Part shown: piece by piece, positions 23,131 to 31,641 of the stretch
Layout of the letters: every line of letters starts with the position of its first letter
Position numbering within the stretch: the stretch's first letter is position 1
Source: Caballeronia fortuita
GTDB taxonomy: Bacteria > Pseudomonadota > Gammaproteobacteria > Burkholderiales > Burkholderiaceae
Reading direction: 5' to 3'
DNA length: 44,310 nucleotides
NCBI RefSeq assembly: GCF_001544835.2
Contig: NZ_FCNX02000028.1
Location: 1 to 44,310 of the forward strand
The notes under the pieces: model-generated
Databases searched by the model: none
Told to the model about the DNA's origin: nothing
What the model saw: the letters and a program-made list of their open reading frames with translations, nothing else
Position numbers and translations under genes: made by a program

Positions 23131-24612
23131 TTATGTGCGCTTCGCCATGCGCATGAACAGCACGTAGAGCAGCGCGCCCGCCACGGCGCCGATCAGCCAG
23201 CCGAGATTGTTGGGCGGCAGGAGCTTGAAGAATTGCGTCGACAGTTCCCAGCCGACCGAGATCACGCCCGATACGATCAGCGCCGCGAGCCCGACCTTGT
23301 TCCAGCCGCCGTCGTAATAGAAGCGTCCGCCGGGCTGCATCGAATAGAGTTCGGCGGTTCGCACCTGCTGCCGCTTCACGAGGTAGTAGTCGGACATCAT
23401 GACGCCGTACATCGGCGCGAGCACGGCGCCGAACACGCTCACGAAGATCGTGATCGCCTTCGGGCTGTCGACGAAGATCCACGGACACACGAGCACCGCG
23501 AGTATCGACGCGATCAGGCCGCCCTTCTTGAAGTCCACGTGCTTCGGAAAGAGATTGGCGATGTCGTACGCCGGCGACACGAAGTTCGCGACGATATTGA
23601 TGCCCATCGTCGCGATGACGAACGTGATGCTGCCGATCGCCACCCACACCTTGTTCTCGATGCGCGAGACGATATCGACCGGGTCCATGATCATCGTGCC
23701 GAACACTTTCTCGCTGCCCGCCGTGACGATCACCGTGATGATCGCGAACGCCACGAAATTGAACGGCAGCCCGAGGAAATTGCCGACCTTCATCTGCCGC
23801 TCGCTTTTCGCGAAGCGCGAGAAGTCGCCGAAGTTCAGCAGCAGCGCGGCGAAGTAGCTCACGACGAGCAGGATCGCGTTGACCATCGCGTGCAGTTGTT
23901 CGTCGCCGGTGAGCACCTTGCCCGAGAGCGTGAGGTTCAGGCTGCCGAGACCCGCGCGATAGAGAATCCATCCCATCAGCACGAACATCACGACATATAC
24001 GGCCGGCCCGCAAAAGTCGATGAACTTGCGGATGATCTCCATGCCGCGCTGGAAGATGATGAGTTGCAGCAGCCACATGAAGAGAAAGCTCACCCAGCCG
24101 AGCATGTCGAGCCGGAGAAAGCTCGTGTCGCGCCACGCGGCGACCGACGGCACGAAGAGCAGCAGCAAGGTGGCCACCGCTTTCGACGCGAAATAGGTCT
24201 GCACGCCATACCACACGATGCCGACGACGCCGCGAATCAGCGCGGCGAGATTCGCGCCCATCACGCCCATCGAGACGCGCGCCATCACCGGGAATGGAAT
24301 GCCGTGCCGCAGGCTTGGCCGACCGACCCAGTTCATCAGCACATACACGACGAGGATACCGATGGTCAGCGCGAGCAGCACTTGCCAGCCCGAGATGCCG
24401 AGCAAGAAGAGGCTCGCCGCAAAGGTATAGCCGCCGACGCTGTGCACGTCCGACATCCACATCGCGAAGATGCTGTAGCCGGTCCACGTGCGCTTCGCGC
24501 GCGGCACGGGCGCGAGATCGTGGTTATAGAGGCGTTCGTCGGCGTTGACGATTTCCGCGTCGGCGCCGAGCGCGGCGGCGTCGGCGGCGGAGGTTGCGTG
24601 GGATGCGGCCAT
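23131..24612 (-). CDS. NCS1-family nucleobase/allantoin-type permease
   Basis: A 493-residue transporter with about 12 TM helices. The NCS1 (cation:nucleobase symporter 1) pattern is clear: NADERLYNHDLAPVPRAKRT before TM1, MWMSDVHSVGGYTFAAS in TM1, VGRPSLRHGIPFPVMARVSM after TM2, and LLNFGDFSRFAKSERQMKVG after TM6. Close relatives are annotated as uracil, cytosine or allantoin permeases (PucI/CodB-like). The substrate is likely a purine- or pyrimidine-related ring but is not decided by sequence. The start at 24612 has GGAGGAC five bases upstream. No catabolic enzyme gene is adjacent. An ATGCA-N10-TGCAT dyad lies upstream. Confidence 0.88.
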   Translation of the reverse strand: MAASHATSAADAAALGADAEIVNADERLYNHDLAPVPRAKRTWTGYSIFAMWMSDVHSVGGYTFAASLFLLGISGWQVLLALTIGILVVYVLMNWVGRPSLRHGIPFPVMARVSMGVMGANLAALIRGVVGIVWYGVQTYFASKAVATLLLLFVPSVAAWRDTSFLRLDMLGWVSFLFMWLLQLIIFQRGMEIIRKFIDFCGPAVYVVMFVLMGWILYRAGLGSLNLTLSGKVLTGDEQLHAMVNAILLVVSYFAALLLNFGDFSRFAKSERQMKVGNFLGLPFNFVAFAIITVIVTAGSEKVFGTMIMDPVDIVSRIENKVWVAIGSITFVIATMGINIVANFVSPAYDIANLFPKHVDFKKGGLIASILAVLVCPWIFVDSPKAITIFVSVFGAVLAPMYGVMMSDYYLVKRQQVRTAELYSMQPGGRFYYDGGWNKVGLAALIVSGVISVGWELSTQFFKLLPPNNLGWLIGAVAGALLYVLFMRMAKRT

Positions 24613-24645
24613 GATGTCCTCCAGGTGCCGTCGACGGCTCGTGTT

Positions 24646-24665
24646 ATGCACCTAGATTAATGCAT
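24646..24665. promoter_or_regulatory. ATGCA-N10-TGCAT dyad upstream of the NCS1 permease
   Basis: A short inverted repeat with an AT-rich 10-base spacer, 34 bases before the permease start. The layout suits a dimeric repressor site. The regulator is unknown. Confidence 0.3.
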
Positions 24666-24758
24666 CAAAAACGGAAGGTGAAACGGTGCGCGCGCTGCGC
24701 CGCCGCAAGCGAATAAACCGTAAGCAGCGCGTTAAAGTCCGCCCGTGCGTTTGCCGTT

Positions 24759-24968
24759 ATGCGGAGCATGAGAAAAAAACGCCTTAACTCCAGCGACATG
24801 AACAACGCCTTCGCCGCCGCAGCCGAGGCGCTCGCGCTCTTCTGCCGTCTGCGTAATGTCGATGCGGCCGAGTTGCCCGCATGCGAGATCGATACCTTTC
24901 TCGATCTCGCCTTCGAGGAAGCTGCGCAGATCGCGGCCGCCCGCAGCGAGGCGCGCCGACCGGGATAA
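24759..24968 (+). CDS. Possible small helical protein
   Basis: A 69-residue frame. From the internal Met (residue 14) the sequence is acidic and helical (NNAFAAAAEALALFCRLRNV, then FLDLAFEEAAQIAAARSEA) with codon use like neighbouring genes. No family recognised. The ATG at 24759 has no good ribosome site, and the downstream ATGs are not better. It precedes the YihY gene on the same strand by 86 bases. It may be real, but a chance frame cannot be excluded. Confidence 0.4.
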   Translation: MRSMRKKRLNSSDMNNAFAAAAEALALFCRLRNVDAAELPACEIDTFLDLAFEEAAQIAAARSEARRPG

Positions 24969-25054
24969 TCCATCGCGTCTCCGTCATGGGTGCGGAACTT
25001 GCTCGTCCATCGAGGTCCATAAGGGATGGGCGGCGTTCGCGCGGCGGAGGTCCC

Positions 25055-25966
25055 ATGTCGAAGATTCTCGGCCCAGTGCTGGGCCCGCAGGTGAGAAGCG
25101 TCGCGCGCCATCCGTTCGATTTCGCGCTGCGCACGATCAAGGCGTTTCGCGCCAATCAGGGCTTGCTGCTCGCTGGGGCCGTCGCGTATTACGCGCTCCT
25201 GTCGATCGTGCCGCTGCTGATTCTCATCGTCATCGTGCTGTCGAAATTCGTCGGCCAGCAGCAGTTGCTCGACACGCTCGCGCATCTGCTCGAATGGCTC
25301 GTACCGGGCCAGGCGCGCGCCATCGTGCACGAATTGGCTAACTTTCTCGCGCATCGCGCGGTGCTCGGCTGGGTGCTGCTCGTCACGATGATCTTCTTCA
25401 GCTCGCTCGCCTTCACCGTGCTGGAGAACGCGATGTCGGTGATCTTCGTGCATCGCGTCGCGATCAGGCGGCGGCACTTTCTGCTCTCCGCGCTGCTGCC
25501 GTACTGCTACATCCTCTTTCTCGGCGTCGGCATGTTGATTGTCACGCTCGTGTCCAACGGCCTGCAGGCGATGGGCAGCAACAGCGTCGATCTGCTCGGC
25601 GTCGAGGTGTCGCTCAAAGGCGTGTCGCGGCTGCTGCTTTATCTGCTCGGCGTCGCGGGCGAAATCTTCGTGCTGACATCGATCTATCTCGTGATGCCGG
25701 TCGGCCGGCCCTCGCTGCGCCTCGCGCTGCTCGGCAGCGTGACGGCCGCCGTGCTCTGGGAAATCACCCGGCACGTGCTCGTGTGGTATTTCGCGACGCT
25801 ATCGCAGGTGAGCGTCGTCTACGGATCGCTCACGACATCGATCGTCGTGCTGTTCAGCCTCGAAGCGCTCGCGACGCTCCTGCTCTTCGGCGCGCAGGTC
25901 ATCTCCGAATTCGAGCGCTTCGGCACCGCGAACGACATTCCCCCGCGCCCTTTCACCACGGAGTGA
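25055..25966 (+). CDS. YihY/UPF0761 inner-membrane protein
   Basis: A 303-residue protein with six hydrophobic helices. YihY (virulence factor BrkB) family markers are AYYALLSIVPLLILIVIVLS in TM1, a central FFSSLAFTVLENAMSVIFVH, and the C-terminal VLVWYFATLSQVSVVYGSLT and LFGAQVISEFER. The family was once called ribonuclease BN by error; it is now an uncharacterised membrane family, proposed in some cases to move lipids or solutes. GGAGG directly before the ATG at 25055 fixes the start; the longer frame from 24881 is Arg-rich and not family-like. A hairpin at 25980-26003 follows the stop. Confidence 0.9.
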   Translation: MSKILGPVLGPQVRSVARHPFDFALRTIKAFRANQGLLLAGAVAYYALLSIVPLLILIVIVLSKFVGQQQLLDTLAHLLEWLVPGQARAIVHELANFLAHRAVLGWVLLVTMIFFSSLAFTVLENAMSVIFVHRVAIRRRHFLLSALLPYCYILFLGVGMLIVTLVSNGLQAMGSNSVDLLGVEVSLKGVSRLLLYLLGVAGEIFVLTSIYLVMPVGRPSLRLALLGSVTAAVLWEITRHVLVWYFATLSQVSVVYGSLTTSIVVLFSLEALATLLLFGAQVISEFERFGTANDIPPRPFTTE

Positions 25967-26433
25967 GCGCCGCCGCTCCCGTATGTGCGCCACCTCACAT
26001 ACGTCCGGGAACTTCATCTGAAGAATGATGCGAAGCTGCCGCATGAAAACAGGGCTGGAACGAATAATGCTGTGTAATAACGGCCGAACTTGTTCCGCCG
26101 TCTTGCCGTGCGATCCAGTCGAAGCACCGTGCAGCGGGCCCTCCGGACGCCTTCCACGCGCGAATCGCGGGCGTTTTGCGCAACGATTTGCGTCGTCGTT
26201 CAGACGCGTCATCGGTGTTCCGGGTTGTTGGGATGTGTGGTGCGAGTTACATTGTTTGGCAATTTAGCGCCGGCGGCTCACGCCGAACCGGCAACCGGCT
26301 GTACGTCCGACGAAGCCGCATCGCGTTTTTTGTTCATATGATGGGACGCGCGAGGTGAATTACAGGTCCGCGCGCGTGTCATGCGTTCCGCGCGGGTCCG
26401 CTGTCTGACGATTACGTTCTGGAGAGCGCTGTC
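25967..26433. other. 467-base non-coding gap before the GGDEF unit
   Basis: It holds the hairpin at 25980-26003. The remaining sequence has only short frames with atypical, Cys/Arg-rich translations. GC is lower than in the genes, and a small dyad ATTG-N5-CAAT (near 26250) sits in the most AT-rich part. The promoter for the 26434 gene is presumably here, but no confident -35/-10 pair was found. Confidence 0.5.
25980..26003 (+). terminator. 8-bp stem hairpin downstream of the YihY gene
   Basis: CGTATGTG, eight-base loop, CACATACG, 14 bases after the stop codon. The stem is perfect but no U-run follows, so it is terminator-like rather than certain. Confidence 0.5.
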
Positions 26434-27183
26434 ATGCCTCAGCACGCAAAGCTACCCGAAGAGAGCATCGCGGAACGCGCAAGCCCTGCGAATGATCCCA
26501 CGGTCACTCATTTGCCCGAGCCTGCAATCGATTTCGATGACGACGCCGGCCCCTTGCGCGCACCGCTGCGTTTCGGGCGCCTGGCATTGTGGATGGCTTC
26601 CGCAAGCGCGCTCGGCATCGGCGTGCTGGGCACCGTCGCTTACGGGATGTGGTTCAACCACGATCAGCGCGTCTACGCCGAAGCGATGGCGAGCGCGCGC
26701 CGCACCTTGGGCATCGATCAGCCCGCGATTGCCGCGCAGACGCAATCGGGCGGTGTCGTGGAGACGCCGCTGTCCGCTGTGTCTGGCGCGCCTGCCGGCA
26801 CCGTCCCTTACCCGTCGATCGAGTCGGCCTCGCTCGCGGATAACGCGCCCGTGGCCGATGCAACCGATGAAACCGTCGTCGCCGACGGCTCCGGCGCCGC
26901 CGCTGCCGGAACCGCCGCGCTTGCCACAACTGCGGCGCAACCGCAGACGCAGCTGGCGGTGCAACGTCGCGGCAGTCCATCGGCGACGCAGCGTGCCGCC
27001 GTCGATCGCGGCAATCGGGCCGATCGCGCCGATCAGTACGCGCAATCGCGCCGGCATCAGTCCCAGCAGACGCGCGCGAAACCCGATAGCGGTCTCTTCG
27101 CCCGCGTGGGCGCGTTCTTTCATCGAGTGAGTTATCGACACAATGTTCCGACCCGTCAGCGAGAGGAGTATTCGCGTCCCTGA
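26434..27183 (+). CDS. Single-pass membrane protein with low-complexity tail, coupled to a diguanylate cyclase
   Basis: A 249-residue protein. An acidic N-terminal 45 residues (cytosolic by charge) is followed by one TM (about 50-70; LALWMASASALGIGVLGTVAYG), then a long Ala/Thr/Gln-rich, probably unstructured region ending in an Arg/Gln/Asn-rich stretch. No known domain is seen. CTGGAGAG stands 8 bases before the ATG. The last 41 bases overlap the start of the GGDEF gene in another frame, an unusually long overlap that implies coupled translation and a functional link to c-di-GMP signalling (inference). Confidence 0.75.
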   Translation: MPQHAKLPEESIAERASPANDPTVTHLPEPAIDFDDDAGPLRAPLRFGRLALWMASASALGIGVLGTVAYGMWFNHDQRVYAEAMASARRTLGIDQPAIAAQTQSGGVVETPLSAVSGAPAGTVPYPSIESASLADNAPVADATDETVVADGSGAAAAGTAALATTAAQPQTQLAVQRRGSPSATQRAAVDRGNRADRADQYAQSRRHQSQQTRAKPDSGLFARVGAFFHRVSYRHNVPTRQREEYSRP

Positions 27184-28282
27184 GGAGACGCTGGAGAGCC
27201 GCGTGCGGCGTGTGCTCCAGCGCGTGCGCGTGCCCGGTCCCGCGCCGCTCGCGGGCGCCGCGTTGCTGTTGCTGCTCGTCGGGCTGCTGTTCCTCGCGCT
27301 GCAGGTCCGGGCGATCTTTTCGGCACAGTTGCAGCAGGAGTATGTCGGGCTCGTGCTCGAAGCTGTCGAGCGCGCCGATACCGCCCGCGCCGCTGCGCTT
27401 TCGTTGCAAAACACGCCCGCCGCCGATACGCAGCATCAGGCCGCGTATCGCGAAGCGCGCATCGAGCTGGCCGCGCGGCTCGCTGCGCTGCGCGCGCTGG
27501 TGTCGTCGAGTCCGATGTCGGCGCCGTCGCTGCCTGCCGCCGTGCTCGCGCCGTCGGCCACGCTCGGCGAGGCGAGTTCCGCGCTCGATTCCGCCTATGC
27601 GTGGTGGCGTGCGGAGCGCGAGCGCGCAAGCGCGGACGTGCGCGAGCGCATCCTGAGCGTGTCGCATACGCTGATCGCCTTGTCGGCAATCGTGTTCGGC
27701 GTGCTCATTACCGCGCTTGGCATGTATGCAAAACGCAATCGACAGCTTCTGGGCATATCGAACGAGTTCGAGCAGGCTTCGCTGCACGATCCGATGACGG
27801 GCCTCCCCAACCGCCGCAAGCTTTTCGCGGCGCTGGAGGAATCGGCGAATGCGCTTGCGAGCGGCGCGCGCGGATCGGCGCGCATCGCGGTGCTGTACAT
27901 CGATCTAGACGGCTTCAAGCGCGTCAACGATACGCACGGCCACCGCATCGGCGATGAATTTCTGATTGCCGTGTCGCGGCGTTTTCGTCAGGCGGTGCGC
28001 GGCGGCGATCTGGTCGCGCGCATCGGCGGCGACGAATTCGCGCTGCTCGTGCGCGAGTTTTCGAGCGATGGCGAACTCGCCGTGATCGCGCAGAGAATCA
28101 TCGCGTGCGTCGGCGAAACCGATGCGCAGATGGGCTTGTCGATCGTGCGCGCGAGCATCGGCATCGCGAGTTTTCCGGATCGCGTCGACGATTACTGGCG
28201 GCTCGTCGCCGCCGCCGACGACACGATGTACACCGTCAAGCGCAACGGCAAGAACGGTTACGCGTTCGCGCCGTCGGCCTGA
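27143..28282 (+). CDS. Membrane diguanylate cyclase (GGDEF)
   Basis: A 379-residue protein. TM1 is at about 38-58 and TM2 at about 175-195, with a 115-residue helical periplasmic sensor between them that matches no named domain. The GGDEF domain is at about 210-375: HDPMTGLPNRRKLF, VLYIDLDGFKRVNDTHGHRIGDEF, and the active-site loop ARIGGDEFALL with a perfect GGDEF. The product-inhibition site RxxD (RGGD) is five residues before GGDEF, so the enzyme should be active and feedback-inhibited. There is no EAL domain. It makes c-di-GMP from two GTP at the inner membrane. The start is inside the preceding gene. Confidence 0.9.
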   Translation: MFRPVSERSIRVPEETLESRVRRVLQRVRVPGPAPLAGAALLLLLVGLLFLALQVRAIFSAQLQQEYVGLVLEAVERADTARAAALSLQNTPAADTQHQAAYREARIELAARLAALRALVSSSPMSAPSLPAAVLAPSATLGEASSALDSAYAWWRAERERASADVRERILSVSHTLIALSAIVFGVLITALGMYAKRNRQLLGISNEFEQASLHDPMTGLPNRRKLFAALEESANALASGARGSARIAVLYIDLDGFKRVNDTHGHRIGDEFLIAVSRRFRQAVRGGDLVARIGGDEFALLVREFSSDGELAVIAQRIIACVGETDAQMGLSIVRASIGIASFPDRVDDYWRLVAAADDTMYTVKRNGKNGYAFAPSA

Positions 28283-28310
28283 ACCGCTCCTGCTTCCGCT
28301 TGCCGCGTCT

Positions 28311-29222
28311 TCACGCTGCCGCGCGCAGGTCTTCTTCGCCGCCGAGTGCGCTGGTCAACGCCCACAGCATGCGCGCCAGTTCGCCCGTCATCAGGATGAA
28401 ATCGGACTCGAAGCGCTCGTCGTCGTTCGATGCGGTGGGATCGGCGGCTTCCTTGATGACATCGAGCGCGCTCACGCGCTTCAACGTCAGCGACGGCGTC
28501 AGCACGTACGACACGCGGTCGTCCCACGTCATGGCGAGTCGCATGCATTGCTTGCCCGCTTCGATATGGCGGCGCATGTCTTCCGTTTCGAGCGCGTGGC
28601 CGACGTAGCGCACGGTCGCGTTGCCCTCGCCCGTCGAGCGCAGTTCGGTATCGCGATCGAGCGTGAAGCCCGCGGGTGCGTCGCCCGAGAGAAGCCATTC
28701 TGTCATCGCGGACACGGGCGAGCGCGCGGTGCGCACGCTGGCGAGCGGCAGATCGGTGACGGACTTCACCAGCAAGCCGACGATGTCATCGCACAGCGTC
28801 GCCGACGACGAATCGATGGCGAGCCAGCCATGCACCGGATCGATCCACACGCGCGTATCGCGGCGAATGCTGAATGCGCGCGGCAGGAGTTCGTCGGTGA
28901 TCTGCTCCTTGAGCTCTTTCATCTGTTTGCGGCCGGGTTTGAAGCCCTGCTGCTCTTCGAGCTCGGCGGCGCGTTCCTTCACGAATTGCGTGACGACCGA
29001 CGCGGGCAGCAGCTTCTTCTCCGCGCGATAGACAATGAGCATCTGACGGTTCGCGGCGTAGACGAGTTCATCGCCGCCGCGCGGCGAGACCCAGCCGCGC
29101 CGTTCGTTTTCGATGCTCGACGCCGCGCTGAACGCGAGCGGCGCAAGCCATTGCTGCATCTGTTGCGGCGTGACGGACCAGTGTGCGGGAAGACGGTGAA
29201 GCTGGAGATTCTTGAACCACAT
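28311..29222 (-). CDS. rdgC: Recombination-associated protein RdgC
   Basis: A 303-residue protein, the same length as E. coli RdgC. Family segments are MWFKNLQLHRLPAHW at the start, LVYAANRQMLIVYRAEKKLL, FKPGRKQMKELKEQITDELL, and WDDRVSYVLTPSLTLKRVSALDV near the C-terminus. RdgC is a ring-shaped, double-strand DNA-binding dimer that restrains RecA-promoted exchange. The start at 29222 matches the family N-terminus; there is no strong ribosome site. The same frame stays open upstream to 30020, but that part is antisense shadow of the EamA gene. It converges with the diguanylate cyclase gene. Confidence 0.95.
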   Translation of the reverse strand: MWFKNLQLHRLPAHWSVTPQQMQQWLAPLAFSAASSIENERRGWVSPRGGDELVYAANRQMLIVYRAEKKLLPASVVTQFVKERAAELEEQQGFKPGRKQMKELKEQITDELLPRAFSIRRDTRVWIDPVHGWLAIDSSSATLCDDIVGLLVKSVTDLPLASVRTARSPVSAMTEWLLSGDAPAGFTLDRDTELRSTGEGNATVRYVGHALETEDMRRHIEAGKQCMRLAMTWDDRVSYVLTPSLTLKRVSALDVIKEAADPTASNDDERFESDFILMTGELARMLWALTSALGGEEDLRAAA

Positions 29223-29275
29223 GGCGCGAGATTTCGATGTAGTCGGGAAGGGGCGCCATTCTATACGAGCGCGCG

Positions 29276-30214
29276 TCAAACGTTCGGGCGCTCTTTTCGC
29301 GGCACGATGCGCCATTGCAGATTCACCCCTGCCGCCGCGAGCAGGATCAGCGCGGCGCCAGCTACTTGCAGCCATGCGAGCCGCTGATCGAAGGCGAGCC
29401 AGTCGACGACGATCGCCACGACCGGATAGATGAACGACAGCGCGCCGGTCGTCGCGGTCGGCAGCTTCTGGATCGCGCCGTACAGGAGCACGTACATCAG
29501 CCCCGTATTGACGACGCCGAGCACGACGAGGTCGGACCAGCCGCCGATCGACGCGGGCGTCTCGGCGAAGCGCGCGAATGGCGCGAGCATGACGATGCCG
29601 AACAGCACATGCAGCATCGCGATGAGATGCGGCGGCGTGCCCTTCAGATGCTTCGTGACGATCGACGATAACGCGTACAGCAAGGCCGCGCCGAGCGCAT
29701 ACGCGATGCCTTCGAAGTACCGACCCGGCATCGCGAGCACGGCGGGCTCGACGCGCACCACCATCACCAGTCCCACGAACGCGACGACGAGCCACGCGAT
29801 CGTCGATGCCGACACGCGCTCGCGCAGCACGAGCGCGCCCAACGCGACGAGCATGAACGGCTGCGTGTTGTAGACGGTCGTCGCCATCGAGATCGAGGCG
29901 CGCGAGTATGCGGCGAACAGCAGCAGCCAGTTGCCGACGATTGCCACGCTGCCGAGCGCGATCAGGCCGATCATGCGCCACGAGAAATAGCGCGCCTTCA
30001 GAAAGCCGAGCGCCGCGCACACGGCGACGAGCGTCGCACCTCCGAATACGCAGCGAAAGAACACCACGTTCCAGGTCGGCTGCCCCGACGACACGACGAG
30101 CCAGCCGATCGTGCCCGACATCAGCATCGCGAGCGACATTTCGATCGCGCCGCGCCGCAGTTCACGCGCCTGCGATGCACCGGCATGACGCGCATCGATT
30201 CTTTCCATATCCAT
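29276..30214 (-). CDS. EamA/DMT-family transporter divergent from an Lrp-type regulator
   Basis: A 312-residue protein with ten TM helices in two EamA repeats: AMLMSGTIGWLVVSSGQPTW in TM1, FAAYSRASISMATTVYNTQP in repeat 1, then SSIVTKHLKGTPPHL and TGALSFIYPVVAIVVDWLAF in repeat 2. It is probably a metabolite or amino-acid exporter. The divergent Lrp/AsnC gene 112 bases away suggests amino-acid-responsive control, a common arrangement for amino-acid exporters. The start at 30214 has GGCGGA six bases upstream; an ATG at 30247 is an alternative. Confidence 0.88.
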   Translation of the reverse strand: MDMERIDARHAGASQARELRRGAIEMSLAMLMSGTIGWLVVSSGQPTWNVVFFRCVFGGATLVAVCAALGFLKARYFSWRMIGLIALGSVAIVGNWLLLFAAYSRASISMATTVYNTQPFMLVALGALVLRERVSASTIAWLVVAFVGLVMVVRVEPAVLAMPGRYFEGIAYALGAALLYALSSIVTKHLKGTPPHLIAMLHVLFGIVMLAPFARFAETPASIGGWSDLVVLGVVNTGLMYVLLYGAIQKLPTATTGALSFIYPVVAIVVDWLAFDQRLAWLQVAGAALILLAAAGVNLQWRIVPRKERPNV

Positions 30215-30326
30215 TTCATGTCCGCCATGCAGGTTTCGATGATGCAAAGTTTATCGATGCGCGTCATGCAAAACCATGCTTAAAATGAGGCTCGCGCTTC
30301 GTGCGACCTTTGAATCGAAGGCCATC

Positions 30327-30797
30327 ATGGGAAAGAACCTTGGGAGCCCTGCGTTGCCGGGCATCGATGCGATCGACCGCGAACTCATCGCCGTGCTCGC
30401 GAGCGACGGGCGCATCGCGGTGAGCGAGCTCGCGAAGCGCATCGGCTTGTCGGCGCCGAGCACGGCCGAGCGCATGCGCCGGCTCGAAACGCAGGGCGTG
30501 ATACGCGGCTTCACCGTCGATATCGATCCGCGCGCGCTCGGCTACACGCTGCAGGCCATCGTGCGCGTGCAGCCGTTGCCGGGGCAGCTGCATCTCGTCG
30601 AGGACGCGATCCGGCGCATTCCCGAATTCGTCGAGTGCGACAAGGTGACGGGCGACGACTGCTTCGTGTGCCGGCTCTATCTGCGCTCGATCGCGCATCT
30701 CGACGATATCCTCTCGCGCGTCACCGAGCGCGCCGCGACGAGCACGGCCATCGTGAAGACGACGCCTATCGAACGACGGCTGCCGCCGCTCGCCTGA
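30327..30797 (+). CDS. Lrp/AsnC-family transcriptional regulator
   Basis: A 156-residue protein. The N-terminal winged helix is at about 12-60 (IDAIDRELIAVLASDGRIAV, SELAKRIGLSAPSTAERMRR). The RAM/AsnC ligand-binding domain is at about 75-150 (LGYTLQAIVRVQPLPG; the GDDCFVCRLYLRSIAHLDDI motif contains the G-D-D-x-F signature). It acts as an oligomer responding to an amino acid. It most likely controls the divergent EamA exporter and itself. The start was set at MGKNLGS, with GAAGG upstream; the earlier ATG at 30276 lies in the promoter region. Confidence 0.9.
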   Translation: MGKNLGSPALPGIDAIDRELIAVLASDGRIAVSELAKRIGLSAPSTAERMRRLETQGVIRGFTVDIDPRALGYTLQAIVRVQPLPGQLHLVEDAIRRIPEFVECDKVTGDDCFVCRLYLRSIAHLDDILSRVTERAATSTAIVKTTPIERRLPPLA

Positions 30798-30883
30798 CGC
30801 CCCGCGCGTTTTACCTGCAGACGAACGGCGTTACACTAAAGGCGCTTGAAACGCACGACAGCTTACGCGCGAGAGGAGCGAAC

Positions 30884-31204
30884 ATGAGTGACTTCGACGC
30901 CAACCGCACCTTCCGCGGGCTTCCGCTGACCGCCGAACAGGATGCCGAAGTGCGGCATTACATCAAGAAGAAAAAGCAGCGCGGCGAACCGTGGGACACG
31001 CCGGAACTGGAGGCGATGCTGCAGGACATGCTCGAGCCGCCCGGCGACGAGGACGGCGCCATCGACGACGACACGGACGAAGAGACGCGCTCGGCCGCGG
31101 AGCGCGCGTCGGCGTTCATCGACGAAGGCATGGACCCGATCGAGAACAGCGAGGAATGGCACGCCGCAATGGAAGCCGAAGCGATGAAAGGGCCGCGACG
31201 CTGA
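30884..31204 (+). CDS. Acidic hypothetical protein
   Basis: A 106-residue, strongly acidic soluble protein. A basic patch IKKKKQRG near residue 30 is followed by an Asp/Glu-rich middle (GDEDGAIDDDTDEETRS) and a C-terminal NSEEWHAAMEAEAMKG helix. GAGAGGAG sits seven bases before the ATG. No characterised family recognised; similar short acidic proteins are frequent in Burkholderia genomes. The frame is open upstream to 30635, but that part overlaps the Lrp gene. It is convergent with the 51-residue gene. Confidence 0.78.
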   Translation: MSDFDANRTFRGLPLTAEQDAEVRHYIKKKKQRGEPWDTPELEAMLQDMLEPPGDEDGAIDDDTDEETRSAAERASAFIDEGMDPIENSEEWHAAMEAEAMKGPRR

Positions 31205-31240
31205 TACGCGGGTTTGCGGCGTTGATTCGCGCCGCACAGG

Positions 31241-31264
31241 AAAAGCGCCGGTCGATGCCGGCGC
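31241..31264 (-). terminator. Intrinsic terminator of the 51-residue membrane protein gene
   Basis: Read on the minus strand: GCGCCGG, loop CATCGA, CCGGCGC, followed immediately by TTTT. The 7-bp GC stem plus U-run 37 bases after the minus-strand stop is the best intrinsic terminator in the window. It also sits 37 bases past the stop of the plus-strand acidic gene. Confidence 0.7.
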
Positions 31265-31300
31265 ACTCTCCGTCCACTTCATTCAAAGTCCACTGCACGT

Positions 31301-31456
31301 TCAATGCCTGTGCCGCCAGTCGCGCGGCGGATGCGTGTCCAGCCAGCGCGCTTTGGGCGTGTGGATATGGGGATGCCGGTGATGCATCACGATGACCACC
31401 GCGACACATAACACCAGAACGAGTCCCGCCATCAGGCTGATCATCGGCTCGGCCAT
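31301..31456 (-). CDS. 51-residue single-pass membrane protein with His-rich tail
   Basis: Too short for routine calling but convincing. It opens MAEPMISLMAGLVLVLCVAV (a membrane helix from about residue 5 to 24), then a His-rich segment VMHHRHPHIHTPKARW and the end WLDTHPPRDWRHRH. GGAGGCAGC lies just before the ATG, and a stem plus U-run terminator follows the stop. There are ten histidines in 51 residues, all after the helix, so a membrane-tethered metal-binding or acid-sensing role is possible but unproved. The adjacent plus-strand methanethiol oxidase is a copper-dependent-type enzyme, which makes metal handling worth testing. Confidence 0.75.
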   Translation of the reverse strand: MAEPMISLMAGLVLVLCVAVVIVMHHRHPHIHTPKARWLDTHPPRDWRHRH

Positions 31457-31641
31457 CGCTGCCTCCTGTTTCCGTCAAGGAACGATGCCTGTATTTTAGG
31501 CGCTGTTTTGCGCGATCGATCATGCGGCGCGTGCATATGCTTTGCACGAACGCATCCAAGGCGCCGGAAGCGCGACGTGTCCCCATGTCCTATAGTGCTT
31601 GAGCAGTCCGTTTGCACGCGCGACATCAACCGGAGACGCAG

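Noticed and set aside
24665..25774. 369-codon minus-strand frame opposite the YihY gene
   Set aside because: Low-complexity charged shadow; YihY motifs are on the plus strand.
25055..25966. Annotation of the YihY gene as ribonuclease BN
   Set aside because: That name came from an early misassignment; the protein is polytopic and lacks nuclease motifs.
26025..26358. Three short plus-strand frames in the 467-base gap
   Set aside because: Poor codon use, no ribosome sites and mutually overlapping, so treated as non-coding.
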